Assembly (NCBI RefSeq): GCF_040144835.1
Contig: NZ_CP151632.1
Coordinates: 3,286,001 to 3,350,000, forward strand
Reading direction: 5' to 3'
DNA from: Microbacterium sp. LWS13-1.2
Lineage (GTDB): Bacteria > Actinomycetota > Actinomycetes > Actinomycetales > Microbacteriaceae
DNA: 64,000 nucleotides
The notes below the pieces were generated by a model. It worked only from the letters and a program-made list of their open reading frames with translations. It did not search any database and had not been told where the DNA came from. Made by a program: the position numbers and the translations under genes. Shown here piece by piece: positions 43,285-52,902 of this stretch (position 1 is its first letter; every line of letters starts with the position of its first letter).

Positions 43285-44838
43285 ATGAGCATCACCGAGA
43301 CCACCCCCACGCAGACCGACGTCGACGCCGATGTGCGGGTGATCTCGCATTGGATCGATGGTGTGGAGGTGCCGTCGTCGTCGGGGCGGACGGCGCCGGT
43401 GTTCAATCCGGCGACGGGTGTGGTGTCGGCGCGGGTGGCGTTGGCGGATGAGGCGGAGATCGACGCGGCGATCGCGTCGGCCCTGCGCGGATACGAGGTT
43501 TGGTCGCAGTTCTCCATCGCCCGACGGCAGTCGGTGCTGTTCAGCTTCCGCGAGCTGCTGAACGCCCGCAAGCGGGAGCTGGCCGAGATCATCACGGCCG
43601 AGCACGGCAAGGTCGTCTCCGACGCCATGGGCGAGATCCTGCGTGGCCAGGAGGTCGTGGAGCTGGCGACCGGTTTCCCGCACTTCCTCAAGGGCGCGTT
43701 CAGCGAGAACGCCTCGACCGGGATCGATGTGTACTCGCTGAAGCAGCCGCTCGGGGTGGTGGGGGTGATCAGCCCGTTCAATTTCCCGGCGATGGTGCCG
43801 ATGTGGTTCTTCCCGATCGCGATCGCCGCGGGCAACGCGGTGGTGCTGAAGCCGTCGGAGAAGGACCCGTCCGCGGCGCTGTGGCTGGCGGCGCTGTGGC
43901 AGGAGGCGGGACTGCCGGACGGGGTGTTCACGGTGCTGCAGGGCGACAAGCTCGCGGTCGACGGGCTGCTGGAAAGCCCCGACGTGCAGTCCATCAGTTT
44001 CGTCGGGTCCACGCCGATCGCGCAGTACATCTACGAGACCGCCTCGAGGCATGGCAAGCGAGTGCAGGCGCTGGGTGGTGCGAAGAACCACATGCTGGTG
44101 CTGCCCGACGCGGACCTGGACCTGGTCGCCGACCAGGCCGTCAACGCCGGCTACGGTGCCGCCGGGGAACGCTGCATGGCCATCAGCGTCGTGCTCGCCG
44201 TGGAACCGGTCGCCGATGACCTCATCAGCAAGATCACCGAACGCATCGCGAAGCTGAAGATCGGCAACGGTGCCGGGGTGGACGGCGTGGAGCCCGACAT
44301 GGGGCCGCTGATCACCGACATCCACCGCGACAAGGTCTCGAGCTACGTCGACATCGCCGAGCAGGACGGCGCAACCATCGTCGTCGACGGCCGCGGCTTC
44401 CAGGTAGAGGGGCATGAGGATGGGTTCTTCTTCGGCCCCACCCTGATCGACGACATCCCCACCACCAGCCGCGCGTACCAGGAGGAGATCTTCGGACCCG
44501 TCCTCTCCATCGTCCGCGTCAACTCGTACGACGAGGGTCTCGAGCTGATCAACTCGGGCCGGTTCGGCAACGGCACCGCCATCTTCACCAACGACGGCGG
44601 CGCCGCCCGCCGCTTCCAGAACGAGGTGCAGGTCGGCATGATCGGCATCAACGTGCCCATCCCGGTTCCGGTCGCGTACCACTCCTTCGGCGGCTGGAAG
44701 CAGTCGCTGTTCGGCGACGCCAAGGCCTACGGCGTCCACGGCTTCGACTTCTACACCCGCGAGAAAGCCATCACCAGCCGCTGGCTCGACCCCGCCCACC
44801 ACGGCGGCATCAACCTCGGCTTCCCCCAGAACAACTGA
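43285..44838 (+). CDS. iolA: CoA-acylating methylmalonate-semialdehyde dehydrogenase
   Basis: The product has 517 residues. It converts malonate semialdehyde (or methylmalonate semialdehyde) with CoA and NAD. NAD-binding is seen in GVISPFNFPAMVPMWFFPIA, and the catalytic cysteine in AGERCMAISV. Codons in roughly the first 70 positions favour G-ending GTG/GCG over the C-ending codons of the rest, a mild irregularity. GAAGGA precedes the ATG. Confidence 0.95.
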   Translation: MSITETTPTQTDVDADVRVISHWIDGVEVPSSSGRTAPVFNPATGVVSARVALADEAEIDAAIASALRGYEVWSQFSIARRQSVLFSFRELLNARKRELAEIITAEHGKVVSDAMGEILRGQEVVELATGFPHFLKGAFSENASTGIDVYSLKQPLGVVGVISPFNFPAMVPMWFFPIAIAAGNAVVLKPSEKDPSAALWLAALWQEAGLPDGVFTVLQGDKLAVDGLLESPDVQSISFVGSTPIAQYIYETASRHGKRVQALGGAKNHMLVLPDADLDLVADQAVNAGYGAAGERCMAISVVLAVEPVADDLISKITERIAKLKIGNGAGVDGVEPDMGPLITDIHRDKVSSYVDIAEQDGATIVVDGRGFQVEGHEDGFFFGPTLIDDIPTTSRAYQEEIFGPVLSIVRVNSYDEGLELINSGRFGNGTAIFTNDGGAARRFQNEVQVGMIGINVPIPVPVAYHSFGGWKQSLFGDAKAYGVHGFDFYTREKAITSRWLDPAHHGGINLGFPQNN

Positions 44839-44879
44839 CCTCGGCATCCGTCCATACGATCGATTCACGAGAGCACGAG

Positions 44880-45793
44880 ATGAGCACTACGGACCAGCGC
44901 TGGTTCCACCGCCGCGGCGACCTCGCCCGTGAGGGGTGGGAGAGCGTCGTGGACGCATCGATTGCCGGATGGCAGCACACCGGCATCCGTGTCGCCGAGA
45001 TTGCAGAGGGACAGTCGCTGACGCTCGACGACCGGAGTGTGGAGCGGATCGTCGTCCCGCTCGCCGGATCGTTCAATGTGCTGCACCGCCACGACCCGGG
45101 GGAGTGGGAGACCCGACTGCGCGGCCGGCGCTCCGTGTTCGACGGCCCGACGGACGTGCTGTACCTCCCGACGGGAACGACGGCGGAGATCCGCGGCCGC
45201 GGGCGCGTGGCGATCGCCGAGGCGCCGACGACCGAGGTGCGGCACTGGCAGTACGTCCCGCCATCCGACACCTTCGTCGAACTGCGGGGGGCGGGGCGCT
45301 CGAGCCGCCAGGTGCACAACTTCGGCACCCCGCGCGCGATCGACGCGGCCCGTCTCATCGTGTGCGAGGTGATCACGCCGGCTGAGAACTGGTCGTCGTA
45401 CCCGCCGCACAAGCACGACGAGCACGTGCCCGGTCACGAGTCGCGCCTCGAGGAGATCTACTACTTCGAGACGGCGCCGGTGGCGGGGGCGCCGTCGGCG
45501 GCGGATGCCGCTTTCGGCATGTTCAGCACCTACTCCTCGCCCGCGGGTGAGATCGACATCAACGCGATGGTGCGCACGGGCGACATCGCGCTCGTGCCCT
45601 TCGGGTATCACGGACCGGCCGTCGCGGCTCCGGGCTACGACCTGTACTACCTCAACGTCATGGCCGGCCCCGATCCTGAGCGCGAGTGGCTGATCAGCGA
45701 CGACCCCGCGCACGCCTGGGTGCGCGACACCTGGACCGGGCAGAGCATCGACGAGCGGCTGCCGTTCACCGAGCACAAGGAGGGTCGCAACTG

Positions 45794-45794
<1 letters not shown>
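44880..45794 (+). CDS. iolB: 5-deoxy-glucuronate isomerase
   Basis: The product has 304 residues and is a bicupin. It isomerises 5-deoxy-glucuronate to 2-deoxy-5-keto-gluconate. The metal-binding histidines are in SSYPPHKHDEHVPGHESRLEEIYYFE, which is the IolB signature. Its TGA overlaps the iolD ATG (TGATG). Confidence 0.95.
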
Positions 45795-47707
<1,913 letters not shown>

Positions 47708-47810
47708 GGCCGGGCCCACGCGGTGCGGCGTGGCGTCCACAGCACACGATGTCGTCGACATCACACGTTCCGACCGCGCGCGGCGTGTGATCTCGGCGAG
47801 AGGACGTGAT

Positions 47811-47841
<31 letters not shown>

Positions 47842-47872
47842 TAGGCCGCGGCATCCGTCCCGTCATGACGAA

Positions 47873-47898
47873 GGCCCCCTGCCGCGTGGCAGGGGGTC
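47873..47898. terminator. Bidirectional terminator between iolD and the convergent dehydrogenase
   Basis: CCCCCTGCC (47875-47883) and GGCAGGGGG (47888-47896) form a perfect 9-bp stem with loop GCGT. It lies between two convergent genes. The 165 bp before it contain GC-rich simple repeats (GGGCGC units, about 47816-47841) and nothing else recognised. Confidence 0.8.
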
Positions 47899-47918
47899 CT
47901 CGAGTGAACCGGTGTGGG

Positions 47919-49046
47919 TCAGAGCGTGGAGGCGAGCGGGTCGAAGTCCGCGGCCAGCGAGCCGACCTCGCCGAGGGTGCTCTGCACCTCGACGTAGGTG
48001 CGCGATTCTGCGGCCTCTTCGATCGACAGCAGCGTGTCGAGCACGTGGTAGCCGAACTCGCCGGTGGCGATGTGCGGGCGGCCGTCGCGGATCGAGCGGG
48101 CCATGTCGAGCAGACCGAGGCCGCGACCGGCGAGGACGCCCTCCTGCGGCACCTGGAGGATCTCCTGCTCCCGCAGGGAGACGTCGGTGAGCGGGCGGGT
48201 GATCGTGATGTCGCCGCCGAAGGTGTTCGGGTCGGGGATCACGATCGTGCCCTCGGTGCCGTTGATCTCGACGATGCCGTGGCGCAGCAGCGGGGAGTCG
48301 GTGCTGTACAGGCTCTGCGCCTGACCGCCCTGCTCGAACTCCATCAGCACCGACAGCGTCGACGGGATCTCGACGGGGAACTCCTGGCCTGCGAGCTCTC
48401 CAGACTTCACGGTGCGGGTCTCGACGCCGCGGAGGCCGAGCGCGGCGACCGAGGCGACCGGGCCGAACACGTGCACGAGGGTGGACACGTAGTACGGGCC
48501 CATGTCGAGCAGCGGACCGGCGCCCTTGGCGTACAGGAACGCCGGGTTCGGGTGCCAGAGCTCCGGACCCTGCCACTGGAAGGTCGTCGTCGCGAACAGC
48601 GGGCGGCCGATGTCGCCGCGGGCGATTGCACGCTTCGCGGTCTGCACGCCCGGTCCGAGCACGGTGTCGGGTGCAACGCCGACGCGCAGGCCGGCGGCAT
48701 CCGCCTTCTGCAGCAGTCGCTGGGATTCCTCGCGGTCGACGCCGATCGGCTTCTCGGTCCACACGTTCTTGCCGGCGGCGATGATCGCCTCCGACACCTC
48801 GACGTGCACGGCCGGGATCGTGAGGTTGACGACGATCTCGATGTCGGGGTCGTTCAGCACGACGTCGACGCCGCCGGCACGCGGCACGCCGTACTTCTCG
48901 GCCTGCGCCTTGGCGCGGTCCTCGATCACGTCGCCGATGGCGATCACGCGCACGTCGGGGAAGCTGGTGAGGTGCGTCAGGTACTGGTCGCTGATGTTGC
49001 CTGCGCCGATGATGCCGACGCCGACGGCTCCGGAAGAGGCGGCCAT
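47919..49046 (-). CDS. Gfo/Idh/MocA-family dehydrogenase
   Basis: The product has 375 residues. The NAD motif is VGIIGAGNISDQYL, and the catalytic-loop lysine motif is VWTEKPIG. The family includes inositol and sugar dehydrogenases; the exact substrate is unknown. Its ATG overlaps the stop of the isomerase gene upstream. It could serve inositol (as IolG or IolW) because of its neighbours, but this is inference. Confidence 0.88.
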   Translation of the reverse strand: MAASSGAVGVGIIGAGNISDQYLTHLTSFPDVRVIAIGDVIEDRAKAQAEKYGVPRAGGVDVVLNDPDIEIVVNLTIPAVHVEVSEAIIAAGKNVWTEKPIGVDREESQRLLQKADAAGLRVGVAPDTVLGPGVQTAKRAIARGDIGRPLFATTTFQWQGPELWHPNPAFLYAKGAGPLLDMGPYYVSTLVHVFGPVASVAALGLRGVETRTVKSGELAGQEFPVEIPSTLSVLMEFEQGGQAQSLYSTDSPLLRHGIVEINGTEGTIVIPDPNTFGGDITITRPLTDVSLREQEILQVPQEGVLAGRGLGLLDMARSIRDGRPHIATGEFGYHVLDTLLSIEEAAESRTYVEVQSTLGEVGSLAADFDPLASTL

Positions 49047-49852
49047 CAGACGGCGACCTTCTCGTCGAGGAAGACGCGGCTCTGCTCGACGGCGTCGAAC
49101 AGGTCGCCGTGGAAGTGGTCGAACTCGACGATCGCGACCTCGAGAGCGGATGCCGCGGCCAGCGCCTCCTCGAGGGGCACGACGCCCTGGCCCGCGGGGA
49201 CCTGGTCGGCTGGCGGGTAGGCCGCGACGGCCTCGGGGTCGAGCGTGCCGTCCTTGACGTGCACGGCGATCACGCGGTCGCCGAGCGTCTGCAGCAGCGT
49301 CGGCGAGGCGACGCCGGCGCGGGCGACCCAGTACAGGTCGACCTCGAGCACGACGCGCTCATCGAGCAGGTCGGCGAGGACCTCGAGGCCGGTCTTGCCG
49401 TCGAAGGTCGTCTCGAGCTCGTGGGCGTGGTTGTGGTAGCCGACGCGGATGCCGCGCGCGGCGCCGATCTCGGCGGCGGCGTTGAGCTGCCGGGCGATCT
49501 CGGCGATGTGCTCCCGGCTCTGCCAGAGGGCGGGGTCGGTGTAGGGCTCGATGACCGTCGTCATGCCGAGGATGTCCGCGGCGTCGAAGACGGCCTCGGG
49601 AGTGGGAACGGGACGAGTCGTCGTCGTGCCGTCGGGGTTGACGAACGAGGACGACGCGAGGAACGCGTGACCGGTGGGCGCGGCGATGCCGTTGGCCTTG
49701 AGGGCGGCGGCGAGGGGCTCGGCCCGCCGCACGAAGTCGTAGGGCTCGGCGGCGGTGAAGCCGCGGGAGGCGAGCTCGGCGAGGGTGCCGTCGAGGTCGG
49801 CCTCGAGTGCGTCCTTGACGGTGAACAGCTGGATGGATGTCTGGACCGGCAT
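49046..49852 (-). CDS. Sugar phosphate isomerase/epimerase (xylose isomerase-like TIM barrel)
   Basis: The product has 268 residues. It opens with VQTSIQLFTVKDALEADLDGTLAELASRGFTAAEPY; metal ligands are likely in YHNHAHELE, LEVDLYWVARAG and VHVKDG. It is transcribed ahead of the Gfo/Idh gene with a one-base overlap. Such pairs act on the same polyol or keto-sugar. It resembles IolE/IolI in fold only. Confidence 0.85.
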   Translation of the reverse strand: MPVQTSIQLFTVKDALEADLDGTLAELASRGFTAAEPYDFVRRAEPLAAALKANGIAAPTGHAFLASSSFVNPDGTTTTRPVPTPEAVFDAADILGMTTVIEPYTDPALWQSREHIAEIARQLNAAAEIGAARGIRVGYHNHAHELETTFDGKTGLEVLADLLDERVVLEVDLYWVARAGVASPTLLQTLGDRVIAVHVKDGTLDPEAVAAYPPADQVPAGQGVVPLEEALAAASALEVAIVEFDHFHGDLFDAVEQSRVFLDEKVAV

Positions 49853-49939
49853 CGGTCGCGCTCCTTCGTTGTCTGCTTTGACGGGTGTCTGAGTGGCGTC
49901 GACGGGCGGGGATCGCCCGGACCGCATCACGCTACCACG

Positions 49940-49961
49940 AAAACCTCCAGGTGGAGGTTTT
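49940..49961. promoter_or_regulatory. 22-bp TetR-type operator
   Basis: AAAACCTCCA (49940-49949) and TGGAGGTTTT (49952-49961) are perfect reverse complements with GG between. The site lies between the divergent isomerase and tetR genes and covers the -35 region of a TAGCAT -10 (49969-49974) for tetR. Confidence 0.8.
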
Positions 49962-49981
49962 TATTCGGTAGCATGGGTCGC

Positions 49982-50605
49982 ATGGCGGATGAGGAGCACC
50001 AGCCGGCCCTGCGTGGGTCGTACGCGAAGGGCGTGGCCCGCCGCCAGGAGATCCTCGACCGGGCCATCGAGGTGTTCGCGCGGCGCGGTTCCGACCGCAC
50101 GAGCCTGCGCGCCATCGCCGAGGAGGTCGGCGTCACCCACGCCGCACTGAAGCACTACTTCGGCTCGCTCGAAGAGCTGCTCGTCGAGGTGTACCGCGAG
50201 TCCGAGCGTCGCGGCGACGACGAGCACCCGGCCGACGCTGACATGACGCCGGTGGAGATGCTGCGCGGCTGGACCGAGTCGAACCGCGAGGTGCAGGGAC
50301 TCGTGCAGCTCTACTCGACGCTCGTGGCGTCGGCCCTCGAGGAGGGGCATCCGGCCGCACGGGAGTTCGCCACCACCCGCTTCGCCCGCGTCCGCGCCGA
50401 TCTCGCCGCGCGCGTGCGCCGCAACCAGGCGACCGGACGCATCCGGTCCGACGTCGACCCGATGGCCGTCGCCGCACTCGTGATCGCGGCATCCGACGGC
50501 CTGCAGACCCAGTGGCTGCTCGACGTGGACGCGCCGCAGGACGCCGCACTCACCCTGCTCGATCAGTTGCTCAGCGGGAGCACCGCGACCGAGCCGTCGG
50601 CTTGA
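49982..50605 (+). CDS. TetR-family regulator
   Basis: The product has 207 residues. The helix-turn-helix is EILDRAIEVFARRGSDRTSLRAIAEEVGVTHAALKHYFGSLEELL, and the C-terminal domain is the BetI/TetR_C_6 type. It is divergent from the isomerase-dehydrogenase operon, with a perfect palindrome between. It probably represses both. An in-frame ATG at 49973 is an alternative start. Confidence 0.9.
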   Translation: MADEEHQPALRGSYAKGVARRQEILDRAIEVFARRGSDRTSLRAIAEEVGVTHAALKHYFGSLEELLVEVYRESERRGDDEHPADADMTPVEMLRGWTESNREVQGLVQLYSTLVASALEEGHPAAREFATTRFARVRADLAARVRRNQATGRIRSDVDPMAVAALVIAASDGLQTQWLLDVDAPQDAALTLLDQLLSGSTATEPSA

Positions 50606-50618
50606 GCAGGACGAACGC

Positions 50619-51073
50619 ATGCCCCGCAAGAGCAGCGGTCGCCGGTTCGCCGCCGACCTGACCCACGCGGTGTCGAGCCTCTTCCGCCTCGCACCGGCAC
50701 CCGCGCCGCGGTGGGCGATCGGACTGCGCGCCGCCGTGGCGATGACGGTCCCGATCGCCGTGATGACGCTGCTGGACCGCCCCGACCTCGGATTCCAGGC
50801 GGCCACCGGGGCCTTCGTCGCCCTGTACGCCACCCATCTGCCGGTCCTCGAGCGGCCGTTGTCATCCTCACCTCCGCGACGCTGATCTGGCACGGTTCGC
50901 TCACCGTCCTCGGGCTCGAGTCGTCGAACGCGATTTCGGGCATCGCCGGCACCGGGCACATCCTGCTCACGGCGGGCATGGTGCTGCTTTGCCCGGCTCT
51001 CGGTCGCGCTCTGCGCCGCACGTCGGCGCCGGAGGAGCGGATGCCGCAGGCTCAGGTCGCCGCCAGGGGGTAG
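50619..51073 (+). pseudogene. FUSC-family membrane protein fragment fused out of frame to another membrane fragment
   Basis: ATG 50619 opens FRLAPAPAPRWAIGLRAAVAMTVPIAVM...QAATGAFVALYATHLPVLER, the N-terminus of an FUSC-like protein, and stops at 50885. From about 50860 another frame gives VVILTSATLIWHGSLTVLGL...GHILLTAGMVLLCPALGRALRR, ending at 51073. Most of the FUSC protein is absent. The end overlaps the yidC gene by 22 bp. Confidence 0.5.
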
Positions 51074-51804
51074 AGGCGCCGGAGCACCAGCCGCTGCGCC
51101 AGCGTCCACGAGACGGTGACGGCGAGGTACAGGGCGGCCGCCAAGGGGACGAACAGCGCGAAGACCGCGGTCGTGAATTGCAGCAGCCCCGCCACTCGTG
51201 CCATCCCCGCACCCGCCCAGGGCTCGGCATCCGGTGATCCGTCGACCGGCGGCTGGAATGCGCGGCGCGTGAGCTCAGCGACGACGACGATCACCGCGAG
51301 CACTCCTGCGAAGACGCCCCAGGTCGAACCTGTCGCTGCGCCGGTCGCGACCGCTCCGACCAGGCTGGCCCCCAGCGGCACACCGAACAGCTGCTCGACC
51401 AGCAGGGCGTTGGCGTGCCCCGCGATCGCGGTGTGAAGGAACAGCGCGTACACGATGGCCACGACGGGCGCTTGCGCGAGCATCGGCAGGCACCCGGCGA
51501 AGGGCGAGGCCTTCTCGTCGGCGTACAGCTTCATCGTCTCGCGCTGCAGACGTTCGGGGTCGCGCTTGTGGCGCCGCTGCAGCTCTCTGAGCCTCGGGGC
51601 CAGGCGGCTGCGCATCTGCTCCGCCTTCGCCTGTGCGATGCCGGCAGGCACCAGCGCGGTACGGACGAACAGGGTGAGAAGGACGACGGATGCCGCGGCC
51701 GCGGCGGATCCGGCGAGGGGCTCGAGCAGGGCCGAGAGGCCCATGAGGAGGGAGTAGGCCGCGTCGAGGATCGCGGCGATGGGCGGAAAGGCGTAGAGGT
51801 CCAA
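51052..51804 (-). CDS. YidC/Oxa1-family membrane protein insertase (second type)
   Basis: The product has 250 residues with five hydrophobic helices. The conserved cytoplasmic loop is QMRSRLAPRLRELQRRHKRDPERLQRETMKLYADEKASPFAGCLPMLAQ, and the family arginine (R in LFVRTALVPAG) is present. It is shorter than the housekeeping YidC and lies next to a DUF6412 gene, as in other actinobacteria. A TTG at 51804 is the only suitable start in frame. Confidence 0.88.
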   Translation of the reverse strand: MDLYAFPPIAAILDAAYSLLMGLSALLEPLAGSAAAAASVVLLTLFVRTALVPAGIAQAKAEQMRSRLAPRLRELQRRHKRDPERLQRETMKLYADEKASPFAGCLPMLAQAPVVAIVYALFLHTAIAGHANALLVEQLFGVPLGASLVGAVATGAATGSTWGVFAGVLAVIVVVAELTRRAFQPPVDGSPDAEPWAGAGMARVAGLLQFTTAVFALFVPLAAALYLAVTVSWTLAQRLVLRRLYPLAAT

Positions 51805-51904
51805 GGTGTGTCCGTTCGTCTGGTGTCGGTTCGTGGCATGTGGCCACGACGGCGCCGGCGGACGTGGAAGCGCCCCGCGGGTACGGGGTCGGACGTGCGT
51901 CGGG

Positions 51905-52234
51905 CTACGCGGCCAGTGCCGCGAACCCGGGTGCGCGCGGACGGGAGTGCCCCGGAGCGTCGGGATGGCTCTGGGTGAGTCGCGTGAAGTCGCCGATCGC
52001 GCGGCGCGGGTGGGCTGTCGCGACGACGGCGCGGACAGGCTCGGCGCGGAGCGCGACGGCGACAGCAAGCCGAGCGAGCGCGGCGAGGGAGACTGCGGCA
52101 GCGGTGGCCGCCGCGACCGTGAGCCCGCCGGCGCCGGGCGTCGCGACGGTGGCGAGGAGCTCTGCCAGCGGGCGCAGCGCGACGGCGAAGACCTCGAGAA
52201 TCAGGCGAAGCGCGACGCCGATCGATTCGAGCAC
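51905..52234 (-). CDS. DUF6412-like small membrane protein
   Basis: The product has 109 residues with an N-terminal amphipathic/hydrophobic helix (LILEVFAVALRPLAELLA), a second hydrophobic run, and a polar Pro-rich tail. It is encoded directly upstream of yidC in the same direction. GGGAGGAGG precedes the GTG at 52234. The function is unknown; the pairing suggests a partner of the insertase. Confidence 0.65.
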   Translation of the reverse strand: MLESIGVALRLILEVFAVALRPLAELLATVATPGAGGLTVAAATAAAVSLAALARLAVAVALRAEPVRAVVATAHPRRAIGDFTRLTQSHPDAPGHSRPRAPGFAALAA

Positions 52235-52343
52235 TGCCGCCTCCTCCCGCCGGCTTCACGGTAACACCCGACGTCGAGCGGGATCGAGCCGCGCGGCGCC
52301 GGATCGTGCGCGTCGCGGGGCGGGACCCTCTCGTAGACGCCGA

Positions 52344-52588
52344 TGAACTTCCGGTTCACACTGGGTCGCTGAACTTCCGGTTCACGCTGGGTCGTTGAAC
52401 TTCCGGTTCACGCTGGGTCGTTGAACTTCCGGTTCACGCTGGGTCGTTGAACTTCCGGTTCACGCTGGGTCGTTGAACTTCCGGTTCGCACAGATGGTCG
52501 AGTCCTGCACGTCATCGTGTGTGAACCGGAGGTTCAGTGATGGTCTGTGAACCGGAAGTTCAGTGATGGTCTGTGAACCGGAAGTTCA
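52344..52588. repeat. Array of nine palindromic 15-mers with a 26-bp period, six forward and three inverted
   Basis: TGAACTTCCGGTTCA, or a one-base variant, occurs at 52344, 52370, 52396, 52422, 52448 and 52474 (the last ends in G). Its reverse complement occurs at 52522, 52548 and 52574. Both blocks have a 26-bp period; forward units are joined by CGCTGGGTCGT-type sequence, reverse units by GTGATGGTCTG. About 33 bp separate them. Each 15-mer has 5-bp inverted arms (TGAAC/GTTCA). The linkers are constant, unlike CRISPR spacers. Confidence 0.95.
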
Positions 52589-52902
52589 GTGCCAAAACGA
52601 ACACGACCCGCCGCCACGGCAGCGACTCCGCCGACGCCCGCGACGCGGCTGGACCCGCGACGCCACGCCGACGGCGACGCCGACAAGCCCAGCCTCGCGG
52701 GGAGGAGACGGCGGGTGGAGCGACGCGCACGGCGGGCGGAGCGACGCGGACGGGCGGGCGGAGCGAAGCGGCAGCGCACCAATGCAGGGGCGTCGAGCAA
52801 GCGATGGTGCCTTTCCTCCACAGACGGACTGGAGATCGCGCCATCCCCACCGCGGCTCATGTGACGCCCCTGGCGTCGGCGGCATGAGGCAGGGTGGAGG
52901 GC
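52589..52902. other. Intergenic stretch with no supported gene
   Basis: Between the repeat array and recQ lie 314 bp of GC-rich sequence with GCGGGCGGAGCGA-type imperfect repeats near 52732-52770. An Arg-rich frame (52589-52864) is open but has no ribosome site or natural composition, and I do not accept it. Confidence 0.5.

Noticed and set aside
41916-44030. 704-codon open frame on the minus strand
   Set aside because: It is the antisense shadow of iolC, the aldolase gene and iolA.
52344-52588. CRISPR array
   Set aside because: Repeat spacing is regular, but the intervening sequence is constant rather than unique, orientation flips, and no cas genes are near.
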